DNA of 64,000 nucleotides from Prostheceraeus crozeri (lineage: Eukaryota; Platyhelminthes; Polycladida; Euryleptidae), in contig CAJQUW010009061.1 of assembly GCA_907163375.1 (NCBI GenBank), forward strand, positions 62,001 to 126,000, written 5' to 3'. Below are positions 28,590 to 38,829 of this stretch, one piece after another (position 1 is the stretch's first letter; the number at the start of each line of letters is the position of its first letter). The notes under the pieces were generated by a model. It made no database searches and was not told the DNA's origin. It was given only the letters and a program-made list of their open reading frames with translations. The position numbers and the translations under genes are program-made.

Positions 28590-29606
28590 ATGTTCACATC
28601 AAAGTTCATGTTCAAATTACCAAAAGCGAGTGGTCTTCCACAATCACAAGTGAAACGATGGTTAAAGGGTCAGGCTACCTATACACTCCACAAACAAGCG
28701 AAAAAGAAGTACCGCACCCGCCATTATATTGTTCATGACATCGATGAACAGTGGCAAGCAGATTTGTGCGATGTCGCCTCCATTTCAAAACATAACTCGG
28801 GCAATAATTTTATTTTAACCGTCATTGATATCTTCTCGCGTTATGCGTGGGTTCAACCTTTAAAAACTAAAGAAGGGAAAGGAGTAGCAAAAGCATTCCA
28901 AACAATTTTTCGAGAAGGCCGCATTCCAAAAAGAATTCAGAGTGATCAAGGAAAAGAGTTTGAAAATCAGCATGTGAGAAGATTATTTGAGAGGCATGAT
29001 ATTGAGTTGTTTAGTGTAGAGAGTGCTTATAAAGCTGCACTCGTTGAACGTTTTAATCGCACATTAAAAAATCGCTTGTGGCAACATTTTACTGCCAACT
29101 TGACACAAAATTGGACAAAGGTTCTACAAGATACACTCCATGCCTACAATCACTCTATCCATCGTTCTATTGGACTCAGACCAGTAGATGTAAATGCTGA
29201 CAATGTAGATAAAGTGCGCGAATCATTCCAACGTAAACGCACTCATGTGAAAAGTGATGTGAAAATTGGTGATAAAGTTCGTATCTCAAAAGTGAAAAGT
29301 GATTTTGATAAAGGGTACCTTCCGAATTGGACAGAGGAGGTATTTACAGTATCAAGGATTGATCAAAAAGACTTTCCGACCTCCTACAAGTTGAAAGATT
29401 ACGATAATGAAGAAATTGAGGGTAGCTTTTACCGCGATGAGATTGAGGTAGTCACTGAAAGTGAAACATATTTGGTAGAGAAAATCATTCGATGTAAAAA
29501 ACGGCAAGGTGAAGAATGGTGTCTTGTTACATGGACTGGTTATCCTTCAAGTATGAACTCTTGGATGCGTCGTGCCGACCTCTTTCATCTAAGTGATCGA
29601 CAGTGA
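28590..29606 (+). CDS. INT: Retrovirus-type integrase with chromodomain, Polinton B
   Basis: The DDE core shows WQADLCD, IQSDQGKEFEN and LVERFNRTLK. An SH3-like VGDKVRIS-type segment (IGDKVRISK) and a chromodomain (CLVTWTGYPSSMNSWM) follow. The N-terminal YTLHKQAKKKYRTRHY matches Polinton A. The N-terminal end looks shortened relative to Polinton A. Confidence 0.9.
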   Translation: MFTSKFMFKLPKASGLPQSQVKRWLKGQATYTLHKQAKKKYRTRHYIVHDIDEQWQADLCDVASISKHNSGNNFILTVIDIFSRYAWVQPLKTKEGKGVAKAFQTIFREGRIPKRIQSDQGKEFENQHVRRLFERHDIELFSVESAYKAALVERFNRTLKNRLWQHFTANLTQNWTKVLQDTLHAYNHSIHRSIGLRPVDVNADNVDKVRESFQRKRTHVKSDVKIGDKVRISKVKSDFDKGYLPNWTEEVFTVSRIDQKDFPTSYKLKDYDNEEIEGSFYRDEIEVVTESETYLVEKIIRCKKRQGEEWCLVTWTGYPSSMNSWMRRADLFHLSDRQ

Positions 29607-29647
29607 TTCATGCAAAGTTTTAACTAACAATGTTTAGGGTTTGAGCT

Positions 29648-30103
29648 ATGAATCCAACTGCCTCATTTTATTCACGACCCTCCTATGTAAGTGGTGGAGG
29701 ACAAATTTACATCGGCGCTCGCCGCCAACGTGGAGGTAGCATACTTGGTGCAGTGAGATCTGTTGTAGCACCTCTCATATCCAATGTCGGTAGATCTTTA
29801 AAACGAAATGTTTTAAGTAATGCCGTTGGCTTTGCTGGTGATGTTGCTAATGATCTTTCCAGAGGTAGAAGTTTTAAGAGCAGTTTGTTGAATCGTGGGA
29901 AGGAACGCGGTTTAAAAACATTGAAGCAGACCTTTGCTGGTGTTACTCAAGGAAAGAAATCACCTAAACGAATGAATAAAGGAAGGAGGAAACATCGCGG
30001 AGCTGGTAAGGTGCGATCTTCAGTCAAAAGGCATTCACGCAAACGTCGCAGAGGTTCTAATCATTCATCAGGCGCTAAACGACGACGCTGCTATAACTTC
30101 TAA
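29648..30103 (+). CDS. Basic virion core protein, Polinton B
   Basis: This 151-residue homologue of 12618-13100 has FYSRPSYVSGGGQIYIGARR, a GGSILGAVRSV segment and a Lys/Arg-rich C-terminal half. It ends 2 bp before the major capsid start. Confidence 0.8.
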   Translation: MNPTASFYSRPSYVSGGGQIYIGARRQRGGSILGAVRSVVAPLISNVGRSLKRNVLSNAVGFAGDVANDLSRGRSFKSSLLNRGKERGLKTLKQTFAGVTQGKKSPKRMNKGRRKHRGAGKVRSSVKRHSRKRRRGSNHSSGAKRRRCYNF

Positions 30104-30105
30104 TC

Positions 30106-31381
30106 ATGGAGTGTAAAACTTCCGGTTTTTGTTTGTTTGATCAACAAGCCATACAGACAGATATTCTTAGTTCAAGTATTGTAGATTATCATCCTCGAAC
30201 AGCTGAGAATGCTGGCCCCATTGAATTTGTTATTCCTGGTGGTAGTGATGACTACATAGATTTGAGTTATGCGATGCTTGATTTGAGGTTTAGAATTCAG
30301 CAAGCAGATGGAACTGCTATTGACGATGCACATAAAGTTGGACTGAACAATTTACCATTGACTACATTACTTCGCGATGTTTCTCTAACGATTGGAGAGC
30401 AGCAGGTGGAAGGTGGTCAAAGCGATTATCCCTATAAATCATATTTCAATCATGTATCACAGTTTCATCCAGCAGCACAAAAAAGTCATATGGAAGCCAT
30501 GGGATGGTATAGAGATGAAGCAGGAAAATTTGATGTTGAAACAAACAGTGGCTTTGTAAAGCGATCTGCTATGATTGAAGATAGTAAAGTATGTCAGCTA
30601 TATGGTCCGCTGAATTTAGACTTCTTTAGACAGTCAAAGTTTTTACTCTGTAATACCAGCATGCGACTCAAGCTGACATTGAATCAGCCTGAATTTGCGC
30701 TGAATGCATTTGCTAAAGTTGACAATTTTAGAATTCATGTGGAAGATATTGCACTTTACATTCGTCGAGTAGTACCGAATCCAAGTGTCATCAGAGGACA
30801 TGATGAAGGTCTTAACCGCCAAAATGCCATTTACCCCGTTCAGCATACAAAGCTTCTCACCTTTACAATTCCGAAAGATCAAAAGAGTTTCATGAAAGAT
30901 GGCCTCTTTCCATCGGAAGCACCGAAGCTCCTCATGGTGGCAATGGTTGAAAATGGTAATTTAATGGTAATATAAAGAAGAATCCTTTCAATTTTAAACA
31001 CAGTCAGTTATGTGAAATTGCTTTACGTGTAAATGGTGTGAGTCATCCTGGTCCACCCTACAAACCAGATTTTGCTTCGGATCAATTTATGCGCAGTTAT
31101 GTTGATTTTATGGATGTCTTTGGCTTTACAATACGGATGACACCAACGGACTCACTATGAAAGAGTTTAAGAGTGGATATACTATTTATGCATTTGATTT
31201 GACTGCTGACGGCGATATTAGTGCCCCCTATCGTCAAGCGAACGTGCTTCATAATACTCGTTTGGATTTGACGTTCAAAAGAACACTACCTGAGACGATC
31301 AATGTATTAATTTATGCAGTCTTCGATTCAAATATTGAAATTACAAAGTATCGTGACGTGATTCTTCAGTATAATCGTTAA
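30106..31381 (+). pseudogene. Major capsid protein of Polinton B (broken)
   Basis: This is a homologue of 11324-12607: CLFDQQAIQTDILSS, then PIEFVIPGGSDDYIDL, VSLTIGEQQVEGG, YPYKSYFNHVS, and near the end LTFKRTLPETINVLIYAVFD. It is open along most of its length but broken in about two places. The 3' end overlaps the protease start as TAATG. Confidence 0.88.
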
Positions 31382-31842
31382 TGAGTTGGTTGACTGCTGA
31401 CGATATTAAGACTAAAGTGCAGCGTAATGCAGACGAAGCGACGTTGAAAGCTTTCGATAATGTCTATTCACTCGATACCTTACCACCTGCAGTAAATCAC
31501 TATCCCATCTTTATTGTGCTAAACACTCATTCGCAGAATTTAGGCGGTGAGCATTGGAAAGCGATCTTTATTGGAGAAGACCGACGTGGTGAACTATTTG
31601 ACTCTCTTGCTCAACCTCCAAATATACCAACACAACAGTGGTTGAGAAAACATACGCGTCAATATCAGCGAAATAAACGCATACTACAACATCCACTTTC
31701 ATCAACGTGTGGTGCTTTTGTACTGTACTTCATCTTAAAACGCTTACATGTATCTCGATTTGTATCTGTTATTCAAAACTTTTCATGTAATCCATCCTCT
31801 AATGAAAAAATGATTTGTAAGTTCTATCATGATTTGAAATAA
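31381..31842 (+). CDS. PRO: Adenain-like cysteine protease, Polinton B
   Basis: Catalytic motifs are GGEHWKAIF (His), GELFDSL (Asp) and SSTCGAFVLYF (Cys), with the preceding LQHPL carrying the glutamine. Length 153 residues. It is the last gene of the plus-strand capsid block and converges on the TBP-like gene. Confidence 0.9.
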   Translation: MSWLTADDIKTKVQRNADEATLKAFDNVYSLDTLPPAVNHYPIFIVLNTHSQNLGGEHWKAIFIGEDRRGELFDSLAQPPNIPTQQWLRKHTRQYQRNKRILQHPLSSTCGAFVLYFILKRLHVSRFVSVIQNFSCNPSSNEKMICKFYHDLK

Positions 31843-31868
31843 AAACATCATGTTGGAAAAATTGTTTT

Positions 31869-32420
31869 TTATTTTACAATCCGCTGGGTACGTACATACT
31901 CGATGACATAGTCTAGGATCCCATTTGCTTGTACATGAGATTTTAATCCAGTGATGATCACTTTACTATTATGAAAGATTGCCACATGCACAGGTAACCA
32001 ACAACTAATAAGAGCTGCAGGAAAAAGTTCGGGTTCATAACACAAATTGTAACTGCTGGTACGAATCTTCAAAAATGATACACTTTCACTCAATTGAGTA
32101 GAGATCACCATATTGTCCACAGTCAGATTCGACATCACACACCTATCCCTCTTCCATATCCGACGTAGTAGTCTTTGTAGCTCTAAGCGCATTGACTGCG
32201 CCGATGAATGAGAATGAGAAAGGGCGCCTAGAATCTGTACAGTCCCATTTGGGAAGAGTTGAAGATTCCGTGAATTGTTCATCTTCACCACTAACATTTG
32301 AGGACGGCCCGGGTAATACCTGCTGTTTGGAAGGTGTTGGTGTAATGTTGTGAGATCGATTTTGGTGTAGAGTCTGAAGCGACGGAGAATGTTGACGATG
32401 GTGTAGCGATGGCGCTTCAT
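31869..32420 (-). CDS. TATA-binding-protein homologue (TBP-like) of Polinton B
   Basis: This protein of about 183 residues is taken from MKRHRYTIVNIL. The first repeat has TKIDLTTL, GRPQMLVVKM and LFPNGTVQILGA. The second has YEPELFPAAL, where YEPELFP is the signature of real TBPs, then VAIFHNSKVIITG. Order and spacing match eukaryotic TBP core (KLDLKTI, RF..VIMRI, FSSGKMVCTGA, YEPELFPGL, FVSGKVVLTG). It overlaps the ORF at 32143-32742 by 278 bp from this ATG (422 bp over the full open frame). Phe residues that kink DNA in TBP were not checked one by one. Confidence 0.87.
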   Translation of the reverse strand: MKRHRYTIVNILRRFRLYTKIDLTTLHQHLPNSRYYPGRPQMLVVKMNNSRNLQLFPNGTVQILGALSHSHSSAQSMRLELQRLLRRIWKRDRCVMSNLTVDNMVISTQLSESVSFLKIRTSSYNLCYEPELFPAALISCWLPVHVAIFHNSKVIITGLKSHVQANGILDYVIEYVRTQRIVK

Positions 32421-32742
32421 GATGAAAGAATGAGTAAATTGAGCGATGTACCTTCCTTTTATACTTTTCCCAACTACCTTGATGAAATGTGAAGTTAGTA
32501 TGAAGTTGGGAATGATAGAGTTGAATTCGCCGATTGTTGACGCGCAACCAGATGCGATTTCCAATACGTGAATGTCTTTTCATATAGAAGTATTTCAAAT
32601 CCTTCATGATATGATGTAGAGATTGAAAATGACGATAAGATAAAGCAAACTCTCTTCTCACATTTCCAGTTGAATCTTTGAAATAGACGTTTCGATCAAG
32701 ATCCGTTTCAATACGTTGTAGGGAATCTAATTTCCAACTCAT
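32143..32742 (-). CDS. Conserved protein overlapping the TBP-like gene, Polinton B
   Basis: This 199-residue homologue of 9784-10344 has SWKLDSLQRIETD, NVYFKDSTGNVRREFALSYR, IWLRVNNRRIQLYHS and WEKYKRKVHRSIYSFF. The C-terminal part is Ser/Pro/His-rich and ends DMEEG, while the Polinton A protein ends DSEEG. It uses the frame -1 to the TBP-like ORF, the same relation as in Polinton A. Confidence 0.6.
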   Translation of the reverse strand: MSWKLDSLQRIETDLDRNVYFKDSTGNVRREFALSYRHFQSLHHIMKDLKYFYMKRHSRIGNRIWLRVNNRRIQLYHSQLHTNFTFHQGSWEKYKRKVHRSIYSFFHHEAPSLHHRQHSPSLQTLHQNRSHNITPTPSKQQVLPGPSSNVSGEDEQFTESSTLPKWDCTDSRRPFSFSFIGAVNALRATKTTTSDMEEG

Positions 32743-32764
32743 GGTGCGTGATAGTCATGTCTGA

Positions 32765-33121
32765 TTAAGATTTGCATAGTAGGGCGATGAACTCACGACG
32801 AATAAATGTCATGATGGAGCGATGTATGTATCTTCTATACTTCTCCCAATTGTATTTGCGAAATGAGAAACAGTTTGCGGAATGAGAATGGTAGATTTGA
32901 ATTTCATTTCTGTAATGTTGAAGCCAAACTTGATCACCCAAGGAGATGAATCTTAATGTTTCAAAATATTCCAAATCCCTCATGATATCATTGAGGTTGA
33001 CAAATTATCGCCATGTTAATGTAATACCTCTTGATGTATGACCATCAGAATTTTTGAAGTGTACGTTTCCATCACGATCAACTCTGATATATTGTGGAGA
33101 GTCCAAAATCCAAGTCTTCAT
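32765..33121 (-). pseudogene. Second, decayed copy of the TBP-neighbour protein
   Basis: The motifs MKTWILDSPQYIRVDRDGNV, then MRDLEYFETLRF, VWLQHYRNEIQIYHS and WEKYRRYIHRSI align along the protein at 32143-32742. It is directly upstream on the same strand, so this is a tandem duplicate. It is broken at about one place. Confidence 0.65.
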
Positions 33122-33156
33122 GATGTTATGCAAAGCCGCAGATCAGCAATATAAAA

Positions 33157-34563
33157 ATGTCGTTTTATCATATTTTGCTTAGCAATGCGGCTACAAAGAG
33201 ATTTGCCAGTAATCGAGCCGCACTCTTTTCTACTCCCATTGATCATGCACAACAGCTAAATGGAAATTGGGAAGTGGGTGTCACTCAACTTGCTTATAGC
33301 AACTGTGTCTATACTTTTGATCATGAGGTGATGACTATTAATATGAGGCGTACAGCTGCTTACCAATGTGAAAAGGGGTGCCGAGTATACATTCCACAGT
33401 GGCCAAAGAAAGATCTCTTATCATGTAAAAAGTTTATATATGATTTCTTGAATAAAGCGTGTAAACATATTGTCCAATTTACTCCGCACAATGATGATCA
33501 TAATTATGTACATCATGTAGTTGAGAAAGATTGGATTGTTGGTTTAAGCCCAAGTTTAAGAAATGATTTAGGTTACCTCGCTAGCGCCTTAACAAGCTAT
33601 GATAATTTTAACGTTAATTACCACATAAGTGGTCATAAACAGTTAATATATCGAGAGGAAGCTTATTATGTAGATCTTATTCCAAAAAATGAGAAGACGT
33701 TGGTGAAGAAGATTGTGATTAAGCCAAGAAAGACAAACATGACTCCTGAAACATTATTGAAGAAATTTAATTATCTCCTTCGAGTTGATGGTAAACAAGT
33801 GGCAACATTGACTTATATCAAATCATCTATTCATATTGCAATAAGTAAACTAAATGATGATGATCTAGTATTAGTTTGTTCAAAAGATTTTCATCAGTTC
33901 TTACGACATCGTTCTGCAGCTGTTCATGGAAAATCTGATATGCAACATTTACCATGTGAAAGGCCAAATCAATTTGATACAGAATGGGCCGTATCTTTAT
34001 ACAGAAAGTGTGTAGAGCCTTTCGGTGGTGTCTTACATGAAACAAGAGTGTTGATGCCTCGCATTATTACTTCGGTTAAATTGGTTGTAGATTATTTAAA
34101 TGAAGTGATTAATGAGCAACATATTTCATTTTCTGAAAAAGAAGGTGTTTTGTCTCTCACTATAAGTGGAAAAGGTATTGAACTAATTATGGATAAAACT
34201 CTAATAGACATTTTGGGTTTTGATCAAAATATCTTTAAAAGGGGTACTGTAACCAAAGCTAGCGCAGACATGTCACTATCGCGTCGTATTAACTATTTTC
34301 AGATATATTCCAATATTGGTGAAGATGTACGTGTGGGAGATGTTGAAGCTCCATTGCTAGCAATGATACCATACCAGCCAAAAAGCTGCAGTATTTTATC
34401 TGAGCATACTTTCAAGAAAGTGCATTATACAAAGCTGAAATCAAACTACATCCCACATACATCCCACAAATTGATATTGCCATTTATGACGATGCTGGTG
34501 CGTTGATTCCTTTTCATAAAGATGCTGTGACAAGTATCACACTCCATTTCCGAATGAAGAGTT
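33157..34563 (+). pseudogene. Penton-like minor capsid protein, copy 1 (Polinton B)
   Basis: The family signature is MSFYHILLSNAATKRFASN, then GNWEVGVTQLAY at the start and VRVGDVEAPLLAMIPY near the end. The copy is nearly whole, with about one break. In Polinton A the single homologue lies in the capsid block; here two copies sit between the TBP-like genes and PolB. Confidence 0.7.
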
Positions 34564-34604
34564 AATGCAAAAGTATTCTAATATATTTTTCCAATGTGAA
34601 TAAT

Positions 34605-36125
34605 ATGGAAAGTGAAAATAAGGACTCGTTTCTAATCTACTTACCCAGTAATGCTTCTATGAATAAATTTCCCAAAAATAAACCATCAGACTATCGAGTA
34701 GAATTAAATCGCCCACTACATTTAGAAGGTGAATGGGAGGTTGGCGTTTCTAGTTTTTGCTATGATAGCAATATTCAGAATGTGAATGATTTGGAAGAAA
34801 TGATATTGACTCCTCGCACCCATGATGGAATAACGATGAATAATGCATTCCGGTTCCCATACAATTTAACATCAGATGGAAAGTGGAACTATGAATGGAT
34901 TCAGATAAAATCAGATTCTTATGAACCATTTGGGAATGAGAAAATTATTAAGGCATTCAACAGTGGTAATACTTCCATCATGAAGAATAAAAATCAGAAA
35001 GCTTATGAGTTTACTATCTATCATTGGAGTGGGAGACAATTCCTCCGCTTTCATTCTTTTACTAAAGGTCTTACGCTGAGGTTGGATAATGAATTCTATC
35101 CACATCTTGGTTTTGGTCATGGACTACATCTAACGTCAATTGCTACTGCAAATGTTAAAAAAGTTTATTCAAATCGAATCAACAAATTTCATTATAGATT
35201 TAAAATATTTGATGAAGATGTTGTAGAATGCGAAGAACGCATCATTTTGAAAAAGCGTGGTGTTCAACCTTTATCACTTATTGAGTTAGTAAAACGATGG
35301 AATGAGACTGTGGGTAAGAAGTATGGAGAGAAAATTATGGCGGACAAAAATAAGTTGGTTATTCAGAAATATAATGACAAACTTACAGTTTATTTCTCTC
35401 CAACCTTGCGTCATTTTGTAAGACATTATACACCTATTATTGGATGCGGTGTGGTGTATGCTTCTCATGAATATCACACTAAAGCTGATTCAGTTAATGA
35501 TGAATGGTGGGTGGACATCTATGGCGATCGCATCAAGAAAATTTACCAGTCTTATGAAGAATCTAAAGTTGCTATCAATATAATGCCGCGTCTATATCAT
35601 ACAGTTGAAAGCTTCATTCATGTAGTAAATCCTTATATACAACAGAAGTTGAAGCATGTGATGAAAAGTAAATATGATGTAAAGACACACCACATTTCGT
35701 TTTCAATTGAAAATCAACGCGTTGTTCTGAAACTGGGTGATGACATTCAATGTCAATTGAGTAAAAATTTGAAAAAACTCTTTGGTTTTTCAATGCTACA
35801 AACTGTGTTTGCTGCTGCGCATACGATTGGTATAGAAACACCAATGACACTTGATAAACATGAACAGCACCTTTACATTCAAAGTGATTTGATTCTACCT
35901 ATTTCTGTTGGTGAGAAAAAAGAATACATTTTACATGATTTCATTCATGATAAAGACGCTTCATATGGAATAGTCGAGAAGATGTTTGAATCTATTTTCT
36001 ATCATCCCGTCGTCAAACAAACTATACCCTCTATTACTATCAAAATTACCAATGGTTTACAAGAGTGCATCCACGTGAAAGATACTAAATCCCTCGTAAC
36101 TTTAGTGTTTTGGAAAACAAAGTGA
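34605..36125 (+). CDS. Penton-like minor capsid protein, copy 2 (Polinton B)
   Basis: This open 506-residue ORF starts at MESENKDSFLIYLPSNASMN, then PLHLEGEWEVGVSSFCY. It shares the N-terminal signature with 13144-14736 and 33157-34563, but its C-terminal third is less conserved and lacks a clear VGD.EAPLL motif. It starts 42 bp after copy 1. Divergence of one duplicate toward another virion role, such as a fibre or spike, is possible but not shown. Confidence 0.6.
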   Translation: MESENKDSFLIYLPSNASMNKFPKNKPSDYRVELNRPLHLEGEWEVGVSSFCYDSNIQNVNDLEEMILTPRTHDGITMNNAFRFPYNLTSDGKWNYEWIQIKSDSYEPFGNEKIIKAFNSGNTSIMKNKNQKAYEFTIYHWSGRQFLRFHSFTKGLTLRLDNEFYPHLGFGHGLHLTSIATANVKKVYSNRINKFHYRFKIFDEDVVECEERIILKKRGVQPLSLIELVKRWNETVGKKYGEKIMADKNKLVIQKYNDKLTVYFSPTLRHFVRHYTPIIGCGVVYASHEYHTKADSVNDEWWVDIYGDRIKKIYQSYEESKVAINIMPRLYHTVESFIHVVNPYIQQKLKHVMKSKYDVKTHHISFSIENQRVVLKLGDDIQCQLSKNLKKLFGFSMLQTVFAAAHTIGIETPMTLDKHEQHLYIQSDLILPISVGEKKEYILHDFIHDKDASYGIVEKMFESIFYHPVVKQTIPSITIKITNGLQECIHVKDTKSLVTLVFWKTK

Positions 36126-36379
36126 AGTCATTGTGATATGTTTATTGAAATAAAAATATGTATATGAAAAAGTCTTTTCACAGATATAGGGGGAATGGGC
36201 TGACTGTAGGCATATATTCACAAGGAAGAAACGATCTCATGCGATACATAAAACAGCAATGTCTATCTACAGAAATCAACATAAAAATACTAAGTTAAGG
36301 ATGATTATGCTAAGACGTCTCCTGAATGTTGTAGTGTGAGTTTAATTCTTTTGGGTGGTGGTATGTCTGTATCAGGATG

Positions 36380-38805
36380 TCAATGTGGAAGAGATATGTT
36401 GTGTTCTAACCAGCACCTCTTATCCTCCCATGCTGAAAGCGCCCGTTTCCTAAAAGTATGAGTTTTGATCTCATGCGACTTAGATTTTAAGATTGTCATA
36501 TTGACAAACGTTACATTTTTATTTCTATAGGCTTTCCTGAAATTTTTATGTTTCATGTTAGAGACCAATGATCTTGATATGCCTTTAGCACGCTTAATAC
36601 TATCGTCGCTATCCTTTAATTTCATACTGTACATTTTTGGACGGAGGAGAATCATTTCATCTATTTCCTTCCCTGCTGTCTCATCCTTAAAGCAGCCAAG
36701 TTTTGCCTTATTTTTGATGGAGTAGAGTGGGTGATCAGTAGGATAATTTGATGTATCAAAATATCTTTCTAAAGATTTTCCTACTTCATTGAAATTTAAA
36801 TATTTTTGAGTGGTAATACCTAAGAAGAAACTATCTGTATCGCCACCCAACAAACGAACCTCTTTTACGAGAGGACATGGTTTTAGTATTTTATAAAAGA
36901 GTTGGTACATTTCAAGCTTAGAGTAATCTAGTACAGCTTGACCAATATAGATGGGCTTGCACAACTCAACTTCAGATTTTATCATTTTAACACCTACAAG
37001 GTCCTCATCGATAATGTCTCTATCGATGAATAGAGGTGATGAGACCAATTTCTTAAATTTTGTAACATCATTGACTAGTTTATAGTTTACACGTTTTCTA
37101 ACATCCTCCATCGTCTTACCAAATAGACTATTATTCTTATACTTATAAAAATCTTTTTCAAAATTATTTTGGGCTAGTGCACGTTTCTGGCTGTTGCTAT
37201 CAATATATGGTTTGAGGAAGGCTTTCTGTCTAAATTTAATAATGCGGTGAACTCTTTTTAAAATCATACCCATTTCTAAATAAAATTTTAAGATGCTAAA
37301 GTGGACTAGATAGTTTTCCTTATCATACTGGGTGAGTAAAAGTTTGCGGCAAGGCTTATAGTCGGGTTGACCGCATGATTCTAAATCTTTATGAAATTGT
37401 TTCATAAAGTCGGAAAACATATCTTTGGTCACTTCACCTGATTCGGGTGCGAGTGGAAAATCTACGGTTTTATGTTTAATATTATTTGGATAGATTAGAT
37501 CTATCTCAAAATAATATCCCCAATCACCTTCATCTGGAATTGCTAGTATGTTAGAAGGGTTGGAGAGATGTTGAATTTCACTATCATCTAACCAGCTAAA
37601 CTCAGAGTGAGGGAGTGGTTTGGATAGTGAACTACCATATAAATTATTTTGGTCTAAATACTTAAGATGAGTCTGATCATCGCCTACTAATTTTGATTTT
37701 AACCTATGTTTATTTACAAATGTGAGACCGCCGCGAATTCCTCGCTCAAATAAATTATACATCTCTGGATCTTGTAAGAGATGAATGGTCTCACCAGTCA
37801 TTTTAAAAGCAGACTTAAAGGACATGGCTGGCAGACTGACAAAGTGGACGGGATCTAACTTATCTTCTTCTAATGCCATTCGTCGAAACTCCTGAAATAC
37901 ATCAGCCAGCAAAAATACATCTAACTTAAGGTAGGCAATCATATATTCGCCAAATGTATGGCAGTCAAATTTTATCCATGCATCTTGTGCATGATCATAA
38001 TCTTCGGTCTTACATTCTGCGCCGGTCAAATCATTTTTAAATTTATCTATGGGCGGAAGAGAAGTCTCGCCGAGTTTACTAATCGCATCAAAATATGCAT
38101 ATGGAAAGACTCCTTTCCGTGTGATGACTTCATCGGTTAGATTTGGATATTGTTTCTTAAGATTTTGTGTTAGTGGAAGAGACTTTAGATTTTGTACGAG
38201 AGAGGCCAGTGATGCAGTCATAAATTGGTAGGAATCTAAAAATTTTATATCAAAATAGCAGACCGTCTTATTTTCTTTAGTTTTATCGACAGGCACTTTT
38301 GCTGTCATGGCCATAAACTTCTCTCTCGTTTGTGCTATTACATCAAGCTTCCACTCTTTCATTTGACCTAAACCTCCTTTTATTATCATATGGCTGTCGT
38401 AGCCCTTGAAATTATGGAAAATGACGGGTAATGTACGCCGTTTCATCCTAAGTGAAAAATTGCATTTTGAACATAGTGCGTTTCTAAATTTACCAGTGAT
38501 GTGATCATGGTCGCGCACTTTGCAAACGGCAAACGTTGCAACTATCAAATTTTGCTTGATCATCTGCTGTCATATGCAATGATCTGCGATAGAGTTCACC
38601 ATCATACTTTTGTTGAAATTTTACAGCCTGTTCGAGGAATTGTAGGAATTGGTAAATACAATCCTCACCTTGCCAGACGTGCATTTTATTTTTTCTATTT
38701 TGGAAATGGTCATGCCATACTTCATAGCAGGATATGGCTGCTGGCGTGTGGATGATATCATCGATATAGCATTCGATGTCAGCATAGATGACACGAAGAG
38801 GACTT
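36380..38805 (-). pseudogene. POLB: DNA polymerase B of Polinton B, C-terminal part (split by insertion)
   Basis: From high to low coordinate it shows exonuclease motif I (VIYADIEC), DHDHITGKFRNA, NFKGYDSHMI, YLKLDVFLLADVF, polymerase motif A (YLDQNNLYGSSLS), motif B (NNSLFGKTMEDV) and motif C (GGDTDSFFLG). It ends in LSAWEDKRCWL like Polinton A. The other part is at 48182-49643, with a 9.4-kb element between them. Few other breaks are apparent. Confidence 0.92.
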
Positions 38806-38829
38806 CCCAAGTAGCACAGACTTCTTCCA

